Assembly (NCBI RefSeq): GCF_030816935.1
Contig: NZ_JAUSYO010000001.1
Span: 496,001 to 560,000 of the forward strand
Length of the DNA stretch: 64,000 bases
Reading direction: 5' to 3'
Origin: Arthrobacter sp. B3I9
GTDB taxonomy: Bacteria; Actinomycetota; Actinomycetes; Actinomycetales; Micrococcaceae
Shown here: positions 50,201 to 59,700 of the stretch, in pieces
Numbering within the stretch: position 1 is the first letter of the stretch
How the letters are laid out: each line of letters begins with the position of its first letter
Notes under the pieces: generated by a model
What the model was told of the DNA's origin: nothing
What the model saw: only the letters and a program-made list of their open reading frames with translations
Database searches by the model: none
Translations under genes and position numbers: made by a program

Positions 50201-50291
50201 CTCCGGAACCGACAACATGTGGTTCTTCTCCCGGGAAGCCACGCTTGCCAAGCGTCCGGCGTTGGTGCTGACCTTCGAGCCCAACGCGTAG
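47214..50291 (+). CDS. Large secreted protein: beta-propeller, FN3, LamG, FN3, DNRLRE
   Basis: 1025 residues; GGGGGAACTCC precedes ATG. Signal peptide 1-29. Residues ~35-430: propeller-like repeats (VVYAGGTFTQI, LYVGGQFGAISG, VYFGGDFQSIG, WVAGEFTTTNG). ~432-525: fibronectin type III. ~535-745: laminin-G/concanavalin-like domain (YWRLDDAGPTVGADSSAGNN, DDAWHHAVATQ, LYVDGAQ). ~757-855: second FN3. ~868-1025: DNRLRE-type domain (TPTADTYVNSGAPNTAGGSY, DWSEATTTYNNRP). No LPXTG anchor. Most likely a polysaccharide-binding surface or matrix protein; no enzymatic motif seen. Followed 29 bases later by a lipoprotein gene. Confidence 0.85.
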   Translation: MRRKLPAVMAGIALAAAPLIATSSVALALSPGVGFSANDLPTWQTNGVVWTMAQSNGVVYAGGTFTQIRPPGTAAGSSESRSAVNFAAFDAYTGNPTSCALSATGGTGTSVRALAVTPDGTRLYVGGQFGAISGVNTTRLAAIKLPGCTVDTTFKPQPISAVVRTIAATNTAVYFGGDFQSIGSTPRGRFAAVDNNGALLPWAPDANAPGRALTVPAGRNVAVIGGDFATVNGVASQSLAVVDATTGANVRAYGAAFIPRTSFTKSIVDDGQSFYIGNEGTGSGVFDGRARFSLDTYDQTWRDTCLGATQAVDVYNRVLYAASHEHDCSTMNQLADGERQHLTAQSVDNPAPQLGWSPDTNEGIGEMIGPRALVHTSKGSGDVLWVAGEFTTTNGKAQQGLTRFGPGPGTVAPSTPSNVSAASLVSGENQIRWRASLDNDDSELTYSVYRNGSSTPLGTVKGSSLWWSTGQVSFTDKTALPGTQYSYRIRATDGTNTGPLSASVTVTTARNTAAYPAAVLGAGATTYWRLDDAGPTVGADSSAGNNLELSYGGPAFAGGSGAITNDPSRSTTFNGTSAFSYGQVRGNAPTVYTAEVWFKTNTTQGGKIFGFGNGQPNRHGTNPGLSGNYDRNLYMTNAGTLVYGVYVNGTRTITSALPYNDDAWHHAVATQGGDGMRLYVDGAQLGVLPNQTTAQTYWGSWKVGGDQLNSWPLRPTSNYFAGSIDEFAVYPSVLSATQVTDHYKIGKGIGQPVPDTQAPAAVTGVSATVTKSDVAVSWNASTDNVGVTGYQIHRAATSGFAPSEATLVAAVNGSTLSWTDAGRPAGTSYYQVLAVDEAGNVSGPSNEATATVAPAPQAVSLRLTPTADTYVNSGAPNTAGGSYTTLATRGTPAYITYMRFNAASQVPAGQHLVSAVLTFSTTGDSFAGSNDPQQTVAMAGDWSEATTTYNNRPQTSSTTLGTLAGSTAPNTSYSINLDAAAISAALAGDINFSMQSSGTDNMWFFSREATLAKRPALVLTFEPNA

Positions 50292-50320
50292 ACAAGAACA
50301 GCTCTGGAAAGAAACCTCCC

Positions 50321-51046
50321 ATGAATAACGGTCTCTCAAAACCCTGGGGAACGGTGCTTCTGGCAGCTGCGGTTTTCGCCGCCGCTGGTTGCACCGCCCC
50401 GACAAGTTCCAATCCCACCCCCGCGTCCTCCGCCTCGGTCGCAGGTTCTGAATCTCCGACCACCGGGCCGCTGGGGCCTTCATCAGAACCAACGCCCGGC
50501 GCGGCTGACGCACCTGCACCTGCCGAAGCCTCAAGCCCACCCGCTCCAACGCAGGCTCCGGGGCCGCAGGCAGCACCGGAGCCTACATTTGCGCCTCCTG
50601 AGCAGCAATACCTTGCTTCGAGGGTGCCGGAGGGCATTGACCCCAACGCTGTCCTCCAAATCGGCCAGGAGCAGTGCGCCCAGCTTGAGGCAGTCAAGGC
50701 CGCTGACCCGAAAGCCGTCGTGTCACAGCTGATCGAGAAGACGGACACGAATATGGTTGACGCCATTGCCGCTCTTTGCCCCGGTCTCCAACCTGAACTC
50801 GTCGCTGCAGCCCGGGGTTTCTCCGACGGTGAGTACACCGTTGGAGAAGCTGCTGCCAAGGATGGCAGTGGTTCTGTCGCTCTCGGCAGCTACGAGGCAT
50901 GGAATCCCTCGGAGACGTGCCAGTTAACTGCCTTTGACGCTGCTGGCCGAACACTTGCCGAATCGACCGGCACCTCCCCTGTCACTATTCCAGCCGGTAC
51001 GGCTCGCGTCGTGTCCAACGGATGCTACACCTGGCTGACGGCATGA
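50321..51046 (+). CDS. Lipoprotein of unknown function
   Basis: 241 residues from ATG 50321 (GAAAGAAACC upstream). Signal peptide with lipobox A-A-G-C24. Residues ~25-95 are a Ser/Pro/Ala/Thr-rich wall-spanning linker. The remaining ~145 residues contain three cysteines (EQCAQLEA, LCPGLQPELV, and ETCQL/NGCYTW region) and no family I recognise. Its position between the large secreted protein and the Wzz/kinase suggests work in export or anchoring of the polysaccharide. Confidence 0.75.
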   Translation: MNNGLSKPWGTVLLAAAVFAAAGCTAPTSSNPTPASSASVAGSESPTTGPLGPSSEPTPGAADAPAPAEASSPPAPTQAPGPQAAPEPTFAPPEQQYLASRVPEGIDPNAVLQIGQEQCAQLEAVKAADPKAVVSQLIEKTDTNMVDAIAALCPGLQPELVAAARGFSDGEYTVGEAAAKDGSGSVALGSYEAWNPSETCQLTAFDAAGRTLAESTGTSPVTIPAGTARVVSNGCYTWLTA

Positions 51047-51097
51047 AAACGCCGCCAGTCTTTTCTTCAGCGACCCTCGCCAGCGAAAGGACCCCTA

Positions 51098-52546
51098 ATG
51101 GACGTCCGTGAACAACTGCTCATTCTGCGTCGAAGCTGGCGCCTCATCACGGCCCTGGCCCTCCTAGGAACGATCGTGGCGGGCATCGCATCCATGGTCA
51201 CTCCTACTTCCTACACCGCCTCAACGAGCCTGTTCGTCTCGACCCAGAACTCCGAGACTTCGGCGGAACTGCAACAAGGCAGCGTCTTCGCCCTGGCCCG
51301 CGTGCAATCCTATGTCGATGTCTCGACCAAGCCGACGGTTCTCCAGCCGGTCATCGACAAACTCGGACTGGGAATCTCGCCAGACGCCCTGGCCTCCAAG
51401 ATCAAGGCTTCCACTGCCCGTAACACGGTCATCATCGAGATCGAAGCCCGTGATGGTTCTGCCCAGCGCAGTGCGGACATAGCCAACGCAGTGGCAGCGA
51501 GCCTCATCACCGCTGTCGCCGATCTTGAGCGGCCGACCAACGGGACGCCGACTCCGGTGCGTCTCAGCCCCGTGGACCACGCCACCACGCCGACCGAAAA
51601 GTCGAGTCCCAACGTGAAGCTGGATCTGGCCCTGGGTCTGCTCTACGGGCTTGCCGCCGGCATCGGGGCGGCGGTCCTGCGTCACGTCTTGGACCGCAAC
51701 ATCAGGACGGAAACGGACCTGCGCAAAACAACCGGGCTACCCCTGCTTGCCGGAATCACGGAACACGCCGCGGGCCGTCTGCTCGGCGCCGCGCCTTCCG
51801 TCCTTGACGGATCAGGCGCAGAGGCCTTCCGTAAGCTGCGCACCAACTTGCAGTTTGCCGGCGTGAACCGGCCGATGCGCTCAATCGTCGTGACCTCGGC
51901 TTCTGCCGGTGAAGGCAAAAGCACTGTGGCTCTGAACCTGGCAATGACTGTGGCAAAGGGTGGTCGCAAAGTCATTCTGGTCGATGCAGATCTCCGCCTG
52001 CCGTCGGTGGCGACCGCCACCGGCATCGAGGGGGAAATCGGCCTTACCACTGTCCTGGTCGGGACATCGGGCCTCGACGAAAGCATCCAGTATTGGGGCC
52101 AGGACGGCTTGGCACTTCTCGCCTCCGGACCGTTGCCGCCTAACCCGAGCGAACTCCTCGGATCGGCAGCCATGAGCAACCTGATCGAGGAACTGCAGAC
52201 AAAGTTCGATCTGATTATCGTGGATTCACCGCCGATCCTTCCGGTCGCTGACGCCAGCGTCCTGACGCGCAGCACCGACAGCGTACTGCTGGTGGTTGGT
52301 ACCAAAAAGGTGACACAGCACAGCCTGTCGAAGGCGATAGACCAACTGAATTTTGTTGACGCGAATATTCTCGGTGTGGTTCAAAACCGGATTCCCCGCC
52401 GGGGTCCGGATGCAAATACCGCTTATATGGCCGGTTATGGTGCGAGTCATCCCGACCGTCTCCCCCCCGCACCCGACCACCACGATGACGTGCCGTTCCG
52501 GCCCGCCCATGTTCAGCGTGGCAAGTTCGTCAGCGCGGAAACCTGA
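51098..52546 (+). CDS. Wzz-type chain-length regulator fused to BY-kinase
   Basis: 482 residues; AAAGGA precedes ATG. N-terminal Wzz domain with two membrane helices (about 17-34 and 176-194). C-terminal tyrosine autokinase: Walker A SASAGEGKST (267-276), A' VDADLRLPS (~295), Walker B LIIVDSPPI (~372). The C-terminus has few tyrosines (AYMAGYG) and ends Pro/His-rich, so the usual phospho-tyrosine cluster is weak. Controls polymer length and export by cycles of phosphorylation. A single-polypeptide fusion is usual outside Firmicutes. Last gene of the locus. Confidence 0.9.
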   Translation: MDVREQLLILRRSWRLITALALLGTIVAGIASMVTPTSYTASTSLFVSTQNSETSAELQQGSVFALARVQSYVDVSTKPTVLQPVIDKLGLGISPDALASKIKASTARNTVIIEIEARDGSAQRSADIANAVAASLITAVADLERPTNGTPTPVRLSPVDHATTPTEKSSPNVKLDLALGLLYGLAAGIGAAVLRHVLDRNIRTETDLRKTTGLPLLAGITEHAAGRLLGAAPSVLDGSGAEAFRKLRTNLQFAGVNRPMRSIVVTSASAGEGKSTVALNLAMTVAKGGRKVILVDADLRLPSVATATGIEGEIGLTTVLVGTSGLDESIQYWGQDGLALLASGPLPPNPSELLGSAAMSNLIEELQTKFDLIIVDSPPILPVADASVLTRSTDSVLLVVGTKKVTQHSLSKAIDQLNFVDANILGVVQNRIPRRGPDANTAYMAGYGASHPDRLPPAPDHHDDVPFRPAHVQRGKFVSAET

Positions 52547-52804
52547 GGGTCCACACCGACGCACGAGGGCACGGCTGCCGCGGCAGCGCAACAGCCTTCG
52601 ATAAAGGCCCGCTTCGCCATACCCGGCGAGGCGGGCCTCGCTGTAATCCAGCCCGCCGCTGGTCGAGAGGCGTGACCTGCCGCCGAACGCAAGCACGCCC
52701 ACGCCCACGTAGAACAAAACCGCGACCTTACTCGCCGGCTGCCGCAGAACGTAATACGGACCTGCGGCCCAGCGGCGCATGGTGAGTGCGGTATTTTTGA
52801 TCCT
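52547..52804. other. Intergenic region with strong hairpin
   Basis: No gene supported. AGGCCCGCTTCGCC (52605-52618) and GGCGAGGCGGGCCT (52625-52638) form a 14 bp stem with one G-U pair. On the minus strand the stem is followed by TTTAT, so it would terminate leftward transcription best, but may also end the EPS operon. TATTTTTGAT just before 52805 could be the dcd -10. Confidence 0.5.
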
Positions 52805-53380
52805 GTGCTGATCTCAGACCGCGACATTCGTGCCGAACTAGACTCCAAGCGGATCGTCTTGGAGCCCTTTGACCCTGCCATGGTCCAGCCATCGTCGGTG
52901 GACGTCCGAATCGACAGATTTTTTCGGCTGTTCGACAACCACAAATACGCCCACATTGATCCCGCCGAAGACCAGCCCGAGCTGACCCGGCTTGTGGAGG
53001 TGGAGCGCGCTGAACCGTTCATCCTCCACCCGGGGGAGTTCGTCCTGGGGTCCACTTACGAGACGGTGACACTGCCGGACGACATCGCTGCCCGCTTGGA
53101 GGGGAAGTCCTCGCTGGGCCGGCTGGGCTTGCTCACGCACTCCACCGCGGGCTTTATTGATCCTGGGTTTTCAGGCCACGTCACCCTGGAGCTGTCCAAC
53201 ATGGCGACGCTGCCCATCAAGCTGTGGCCGGGAATGAAGATCGGGCAGCTGTGCTTCTTCCGGCTCAGCTCGGCCGCCGAGTACCCCTACGGCTCCGGCG
53301 AATACGGCAACCGTTACCAGGGCCAGCGCGGGCCCACGGCCAGCCGCAGCCATTTGAACTTCCACCGCACGGACGTCTAG
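52805..53380 (+). CDS. dcd: dCTP deaminase
   Basis: 191 residues from GTG 52805. Deaminates dCTP; actinobacterial members are often bifunctional and release dUMP directly. [25 protein letters not shown] and HVTLELSN hold the substrate pocket and the catalytic glutamate. [12 protein letters not shown] and [19 protein letters not shown] complete the family pattern. Only one base lies between the TTTTTGATCCT stretch and the start, so the transcript is likely leaderless. It marks the right border of the EPS locus. Confidence 0.94.
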   Translation: MLISDRDIRAELDSKRIVLEPFDPAMVQPSSVDVRIDRFFRLFDNHKYAHIDPAEDQPELTRLVEVERAEPFILHPGEFVLGSTYETVTLPDDIAARLEGKSSLGRLGLLTHSTAGFIDPGFSGHVTLELSNMATLPIKLWPGMKIGQLCFFRLSSAAEYPYGSGEYGNRYQGQRGPTASRSHLNFHRTDV

Positions 53381-53446
53381 CCCCACGTTTCGCCGCCGCC
53401 GCGGCGCCAGCGGCCGCGGGCCGCGGGCCGCACGCGCAGCCCGCTG

Positions 53447-54643
53447 CTACAGCCCGTCGGCCGTGCGCACCGCCGGCTGGTTGGCCGGGCGGCGCAGCAT
53501 CGCAACTACGGGTTCCACGAACTTGGCGGCAAGCGGGCCAGTGATGGCCATGATCAGCACGTAGGCGGTAGCGAGGGCTGCAAGCTCCTCCGGAACCACG
53601 CCCGAGGCGACAGCCAGGCCGGCGATGACAATCGAGAACTCGCCGCGCGCGATCAGTGCAGCCCCGGCGCGGAAACGCCCCGGCACCCCGATCCCCGCAC
53701 GCCTCGCGGCCCAGATTCCGGTGAGCATCTTCGTCGCCGCGGTCACGAGCGCCAGCAGAAGGGCCCAACCCAGGACCGGCGGGATGGTGGTCGGATCGGT
53801 ATTGAGGCCGAAAACCACGAAGAATATGGCCGCGAAGAGGTCCCTCAGCGGCTCGAGGATGCGCGTGGCGCTGTGCGCCGTGGCCCCGGAGATGGCGATC
53901 CCCAGCATGAAGGCCCCCACGGCTGCGGAGACCTGCATGGCTGCGGCGAGCCCGGCTACGAGCAGGGCAGCGCCGAGCAGATTGAGCAGGAAGACCTCCG
54001 AGTTCTCGCTGTGCACCGCCTTTGATACGTGGTGGCCGTGCCTCAGGGCCACGAGCAGGACGACCGTCACGACCGCAAGCGAGATCCCCACCGTCTGCAG
54101 CCCCATGACAAAGCTGACTCCGGCCAGGGTCGCGGTAAGCACGGGCAGGTAGATGGCCATGGCGAGATCCTCGAACACCAGGATCGAGAGCACCACCGGA
54201 GTCTCGCGGTTGCCGATCCGTCCCAGGTCCGTGATCACTTTGGCCGCGATTCCCGAGGAGGAGATATAGGTGACCCCGCCCATCACCATGGCCCCCACCG
54301 TGCCCCACCCCAGCATGACCGCGAGCCCTGCCCCGGGGAGGAAGTTCAGGACCAGATCCACAATGCCCGCCTGCCAGGACCGGCGCAGGCCCGTCACGAG
54401 CTCGGCGGCCGTATATTCCAGTCCAAGCATAAGTAGCAGGAGGATGACGCCGATCTCGCTGGAAAGATGGGCAAACTCGTGCATTCCCTCGAGTTTGACC
54501 AATCCGCCCGCCCCGAAAAACAACCCGCCGACGAGATACAGCGGGATGGGTGACATTCCGATCCGACCCGCCAGCCTCGCCAGCAGGCCCAGGCAAAAGA
54601 CGACGGCGCCCAGTTCGATCAGGGTCAGTGCGAGCGGATCCAT
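53447..54643 (-). CDS. CPA2 cation:proton antiporter (KhtU-like)
   Basis: 398 residues, about 12 membrane helices. Kef/Na_H exchanger fold: LYLVGGLFFGAGGLVKL, LLLLMLGLEY, YISSSGIAAKVITDLGR, VFEDLAMAIYLP with the conserved ED pair, and AALIARGEFSIVIA. No TrkA-N domain is attached; regulation is by the separate TrkA-C protein encoded 5 bases upstream. Exports K+ (or other monovalent cation) in exchange for H+. Ends with a short Pro-rich tail. Confidence 0.88.
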   Translation of the reverse strand: MDPLALTLIELGAVVFCLGLLARLAGRIGMSPIPLYLVGGLFFGAGGLVKLEGMHEFAHLSSEIGVILLLLMLGLEYTAAELVTGLRRSWQAGIVDLVLNFLPGAGLAVMLGWGTVGAMVMGGVTYISSSGIAAKVITDLGRIGNRETPVVLSILVFEDLAMAIYLPVLTATLAGVSFVMGLQTVGISLAVVTVVLLVALRHGHHVSKAVHSENSEVFLLNLLGAALLVAGLAAAMQVSAAVGAFMLGIAISGATAHSATRILEPLRDLFAAIFFVVFGLNTDPTTIPPVLGWALLLALVTAATKMLTGIWAARRAGIGVPGRFRAGAALIARGEFSIVIAGLAVASGVVPEELAALATAYVLIMAITGPLAAKFVEPVVAMLRRPANQPAVRTADGL

Positions 54644-54648
54644 GCGGC

Positions 54649-55131
54649 TTATCCGTTGCGCAGGATGCTGGCCGCTGTGTCCAGTCCTTCTTGCGTTCCC
54701 ACCGCGACGAGGAGATCACCGGAGTGCAGGACGATGTCGGGTGCGGGAGAGGGGACCACCTCCCCTTCGCGCATGATGGCAACGATCGAGACGCCGCTGC
54801 GGGTCCGGATGCAAGCCTTGCCCATGGGCTGGTTGGCGAACGGGGAATCGGCGCCAATGCTGAATTGCCGCGTGACGATTCCCGGAATCTCGCGGTGTTC
54901 CTCGGAGAGCTGCATGGCCAGGCGTTGCCCGCCGAGGAGGTTCCCGAGAGTGGCGGCCTCGTCGGCCGTCAGCGGAATGGACGCCTGGCAGGTGTCCGGG
55001 TCGTCCCAGGTGGAGACGATCAGTTCGGTCTGGCCTTCGCGGTACTCGACGACGCCGATGCGGCGTCCCGAGACGGTCATGAAGTCCTTGCGCCGGCCGA
55101 GACCGGGGAGGTCTGTCTCATCCACGTTCAT
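54649..55131 (-). CDS. TrkA-C domain regulatory protein (KhtT-like)
   Basis: 160 residues. N-terminal part like KhtT (VSGRRIGVVEYREGQTELIV), C-terminal RCK/TrkA-C domain (MGKACIRTRSGVSIVAIMREGEVVPSPAPDIVLHSGDLLVAVGTQEGL). It binds nucleotide or senses cation/pH and gates the antiporter encoded directly downstream, with only five bases between them. The pair matches the KhtTU arrangement known from Bacillus. Confidence 0.87.
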   Translation of the reverse strand: MNVDETDLPGLGRRKDFMTVSGRRIGVVEYREGQTELIVSTWDDPDTCQASIPLTADEAATLGNLLGGQRLAMQLSEEHREIPGIVTRQFSIGADSPFANQPMGKACIRTRSGVSIVAIMREGEVVPSPAPDIVLHSGDLLVAVGTQEGLDTAASILRNG

Positions 55132-55171
55132 GCTCCCAGCCTAGTGTGCGGCGGGGTCGTTTGGGATGGCG

Positions 55172-56575
55172 TCAGGCCGCAGTGACCACGCGGATTTCCG
55201 ACTTGCCCGGCGGCTTGACCGGCAGCAACACCAGCAGGCCCGCCAGCAGCACCACCATGATGCCGAGGATGCCCCAGCGCTGGGCCCCGCCCGGCTCGAC
55301 AAGCGGGGCGGCGACGGTGATGCAGAGTGTAAACAGGGCGGGGGCGAGGAAGCTGACGGCGCGGCCGGTGGTGGCGTACAGGCCGAACAGCTCTCCAGAC
55401 TTGCCCTCGGGCGCGAGCCGCGCCAAGTAGGCCCGCGAGGCGGACTGGGCCGGGCCCACGAACAGGCAAAGGACCAGCCCGAAGATCCAGAAAGTCGTTG
55501 ACGCCGGCCAGGCCACGCCGAAGAAGACGTAGTTCCCGCCGCCCAGGACGAGGATGGCGGTCCCGGCGATCAGCAGGCCCACCAGGGAGCCGACGATGAC
55601 GGCCTTCGGCCCGGCGCGGTCATCAAGGAAACCGCCAATGGTGGCGCCGACGGCCGCGACGACGTTCCCGAAGATGGCGAAGACGATGACCTCCTTCAGT
55701 TCAAAGCCGAAGGTCCCGGCGGCAATGATCCCGCCGAAGGTGAAAACGGCCGCCAGACCGTCGCGAAAGACGGCGCTCGCCAGCAGGAAATAGATTGTGT
55801 GCGGGCTGATCTTATAGAGGTCCCGGATGCGCCGCGCCAGCAGGGCGTAGGAGCCCAGGAGGCCCGGGCGGGCGGCCTGCCGGGTCCTGGGCGCCTCCGG
55901 CACCGCGAACAGCACCGGCAACGCGAACACCAGAAACCAGAGCGCGCAGAACAGCGCCACGAGGCGGATGTTGAGGCCATCCTCTGTGGAAGACCCGAAC
56001 CAGTCGAAGCTCGGCTGGACGAACAGCCGCAACACGATCAGCAGTGCCACGATTCCGCCGAGGTACCCCATGCCCCAGCCAAAGCCGCTGACCTTGCCGA
56101 TGTTCTTCGGTGTCGAGATCTGGGCGAGCATGGCGTTGTAGTTGACCCCGGCGAACTCGAAGAACACGTTCGCCAGCGCAATCAGCGTCACGCCGAGCAG
56201 CAGGAACTCCGGCCGCGGGAAAACAAAGAAGCAAAGCCCCGTCAGGAGCGCGACGACGGCGCTGTTGACTCCCAGCCAGAGCTTGCGCCGGCCACCGGTG
56301 TCCGAGCGCTGCCCGGTGACCGGTGCCAGCAGGGCAATGGCCGCACCGGCGATTGCCAGCGCACCGCCGAGGACCGCCGAGGCCTGGTCCTCCCCGCCGA
56401 AGGCGCTGGAGGTTAAGTAGACAGTGAAGACGAACGTCGTCATGACCGCATTGAACGCTGCCGATCCCCAGTCCCAGGCTGCCCAGGCGAGGATCCGGCC
56501 CTTGCTGGAGACCAGGTCTCCGGATTCCGGTTCGGAGGCAGGGCGGATGGCCTCCGGGGCGGCAGCGCAGTTCAT
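55172..56575 (-). CDS. MFS transporter, UMF1/BtlA type
   Basis: 467 residues from ATG 56575 (MNCAAAPEAIRP); an open frame continues to 56710 but TACTAT stands just before 56575, suggesting a leaderless start there. About 12 membrane helices. WAAWDWGSAAFNAVMTTFVFTVYL, VTGQRSDTGGRRKLWLG and FGLYATTGRAVSFLAP are typical of the UMF1 group related to yeast vacuolar effluxers. Probably exports amino acids or other small molecules; substrate unknown. Divergent from the mrp operon. Confidence 0.85.
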   Translation of the reverse strand: MNCAAAPEAIRPASEPESGDLVSSKGRILAWAAWDWGSAAFNAVMTTFVFTVYLTSSAFGGEDQASAVLGGALAIAGAAIALLAPVTGQRSDTGGRRKLWLGVNSAVVALLTGLCFFVFPRPEFLLLGVTLIALANVFFEFAGVNYNAMLAQISTPKNIGKVSGFGWGMGYLGGIVALLIVLRLFVQPSFDWFGSSTEDGLNIRLVALFCALWFLVFALPVLFAVPEAPRTRQAARPGLLGSYALLARRIRDLYKISPHTIYFLLASAVFRDGLAAVFTFGGIIAAGTFGFELKEVIVFAIFGNVVAAVGATIGGFLDDRAGPKAVIVGSLVGLLIAGTAILVLGGGNYVFFGVAWPASTTFWIFGLVLCLFVGPAQSASRAYLARLAPEGKSGELFGLYATTGRAVSFLAPALFTLCITVAAPLVEPGGAQRWGILGIMVVLLAGLLVLLPVKPPGKSEIRVVTAA

Positions 56576-56702
56576 AGCGCAAATAGTAACCGTCCCCGGA
56601 AGGGAATTTGCCCGCGCTTGGTAAACTGGCCCCACCGAACCCAACGAATACCCGCCTGCTCCAACTTTTGACAATCGAACGCCTGACGTTGCGGAGATAC
56701 CA

Positions 56703-59700
56703 GTGATCACAGTCCTTGCCGTGCACTTCGCGGTGGCTGCCGTGGCGCCGCTTCTTTTCCGGAAGTTCGGGCGGAATTCGTTTTACGCCCTGGCTGCGGT
56801 GCCTGCGGTCTCATTCATCTGGCTCATCCTGCAGCACGGCGCCGTCTATTCCGGCGCCGGTGCTGACACGGCCGGCAGCGGAATTGACGAGGTGCTGCCC
56901 TGGATCCCGGGGTTGCAGCTGGAGCTCGCCTTCCGGATGGACGCCCTGGCCTGGGTGATGTCGCTGCTGGTTTTAGGTGTCGGCGCCCTGGTGCTGGTCT
57001 ACTGTGCCCGGTATTTCAAGACCACGGATAACTATCTGGGCGGCTTCGGTGCGCAGCTGCTGGCTTTCGCCGGCGCGATGTTCGGGCTGGTCACGGCGGA
57101 CGATCTCCTCCTGATGTTCATTTTCTGGGAACTGACAACGGTCCTGTCGTATCTGCTCATCGGCTACGCCCGCACCCGGTTGTCGGCGCGCCGCTCCGCC
57201 CTGCAGGCCCTCGTCGTGACCACCGCCGGCGGCCTGGCGATGCTTGTGGGCCTCATCATGCTCGGCTTCAGCGCCGGGACCTACCGGATCTCGGACATCC
57301 TCGAGCAGGCGCCGGCGCTGGTGGCAGGGCCGGCCGGAGCGGCGGTGGGTGCCGCCGTCGTCCTCATTCTGGTCGGCGCCATCACCAAGTCGGCCCTGGT
57401 GCCCTTCCATTTCTGGCTCCCTGGCGCCATGGCCGCGCCAACGCCGGTCAGTGCCTACCTGCACGCCGCTGCCATGGTGAAGGCCGGAATCTACCTCGTG
57501 GCGCGGCTTGCGCCGGGATTCGCGGAAACGGCCTACTGGCTGCCCGTGGTGCTGGGTCTCGGCCTGGCCACCATGCTGGTCGGCGGTTACCGTGCGCTGC
57601 GTCAGACGGACATCAAACTCATCCTCGCCTACGGCACGGTGAGCCAGCTCGGCTTCCTGACCATGGTGGTGGGGCTGGGCAGACCGGACGCCGCCCTCGC
57701 GGGCCTCGCGCTGCTCCTGGCGCACGGGCTCTTCAAGGCCACGCTCTTTCTGGTGGTGGGCATCATCGACCACCAGGCAGGAACCCGCGATGTCCGCAGG
57801 CTCTCGGGTGTTTACGGCTCCGCCCGTGCCCTGGCCATCGTGGCCGCGATCGGTGCCGCCTCCATGGCCGGCGTCCCCCCGCTTGCCGGGTTCGTGGCCA
57901 AGGAATCGGTGTTCGAGGCGTTCGTTCACTACAGCGCCGACCCCGCCTCCGGGCCTGCGGGCCCGGTGCTCCTCGTGGGCCTCGTCCTTGGCTCCATCCT
58001 GACCTTCGCCTACAGCGCCCGCTTCATGTGGGGCGCCTTCGCGGTGAAACCCGGCGTCGAGACCACCCCGTTCAAGCCGATCAAGCCGGCCTTCCTCGCG
58101 GCCCCCGCCGTGCTGAGCCTGCTGACCATCGCCTACGGCCTGTGGCCGGAACCGGCGGACGGGTGGATCCAGCCCTACGCCGCCCTCTTCCACGGAACAG
58201 CGGCCGACGGCGGCACAACAGCCGGTGAGGCGGGCCACCTCGCGCTGTGGCACGGGTTCACTCCGGCGCTCGGCCTGACCGCCGTCACCTTCGCCCTCGG
58301 CCTGGCCATGTTCTACGGCCGCAATGCCGTGGCCCGGCTCCAGAGCCTGGTGCCCGCCTGGATCGACGCAGACCGCAGCTACCAGCTCGCCATCGGAGCC
58401 CTTGACGACGTGGCCGTCTGGGTTACCGGCCGGACGCAGCGCGGGTCCTTGTTCTTCTACCTCTCCGTCATCCTCACGGTGGCATTCGTCCTCCCGCTCT
58501 CCGCGCTGCTCGTGGCGCGCAAACCGCTGCCCGGAGACCTCTACTTTCTTGATCCGGACTCACCGCTGCAGCTGGTGGTCGGCGCCGGGATCGTGATCGG
58601 CGCCTTGGCCGCGGTGCGCGCCAACAAGCGCTTCCTCGCCGTACTCATGGTCTCCGTCACGGGCTACGGCATCGCCCTGATGTTCGCATTGCAGGGGGCC
58701 CCGGACCTCGCCCTGACGCAGATGCTGGTGGAGACCATCATCCTGGTGGCCTTTGTCCTGGCCATGCGCAGCCTGCCAGCCGAGCTGCGGGACCGCACCG
58801 GGGGCAAGTACAGGGTTGTCCGGGTCATCATCGGTGCCGCGTTCGGTGTCACGATGGTCTACGCCGCCATCTACGCCCTGGGTGCCCGCGTGGCCGCGCC
58901 GGTCTCGCTCGAATTCCCCCGGCTGGCCTACGAGGGCGGCGGCGGGCTGAACATCGTCAACGTGACCCTGGTGGACATCCGGGCCTGGGACACACCTTCG
59001 GCGAGATCTCAGTGCTCGCCCTGGCCGCCACCGGAGTCGCCAGCCTCATCTTCGTCCGCGGCCGCGGCGACGGCATCCGGGCGTCCTCCACCGTCGCCGA
59101 AGGAACCGTGGGCCGCCTCCGCGCGGCGCGGGGCAACAGCCGTGACGATGCCGCCCTGGCCCTGAGCAGGCGCTTTGCGGCCTCCAGCCGGGACGCCTGG
59201 CTCGTGGCCGGCCGCACGCTGGCGCCGGAACGGCGCTCGATCATCTTCGAAGTAGTCACCAGGCTCATCTTCCACACCATGATCGTGTTTTCCGTTTACC
59301 TGCTCCTGGCCGGCCACAACCTCCCCGGCGGAGGCTTCGCCGGCGGTCTCACCGCCGGGCTGGCCCTCACCATGCGCTACCTCGCCGGCGGCCGCTTCGA
59401 ACTCCGCGAGGCCACACCGGTGAGCGCGGGCGCCCTGCTGGGGATCGGCCTCGCCACGGCGGCTGCCTCCGGCATCGCGCCGCTGCTGCTCGGCGGCCAG
59501 GTGTTCCAGAGCGCCATCATCGAACTCTGGCTGCCCGTCTTCGGCGATATCAAATTTGTCACCTCCACCCTCTTCGATATCGGCGTCTACATCGTCGTCG
59601 TCGGACTGGCGCTGGACGTGCTGCGCAGCCTCGGTGCCGAAATCGATGAACACTTCGAAGAGCGGCCCGAACTGCCACCGGACGACGAAGAAACCGCCAC

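Noticed and set aside
52226..52780. Minus-strand frame over the end of the BY-kinase and the following gap
   Set aside because: Begins with a plausible helix but overlaps a real gene, has no ribosome site, and the hairpin at 52605-52638 interrupts it.
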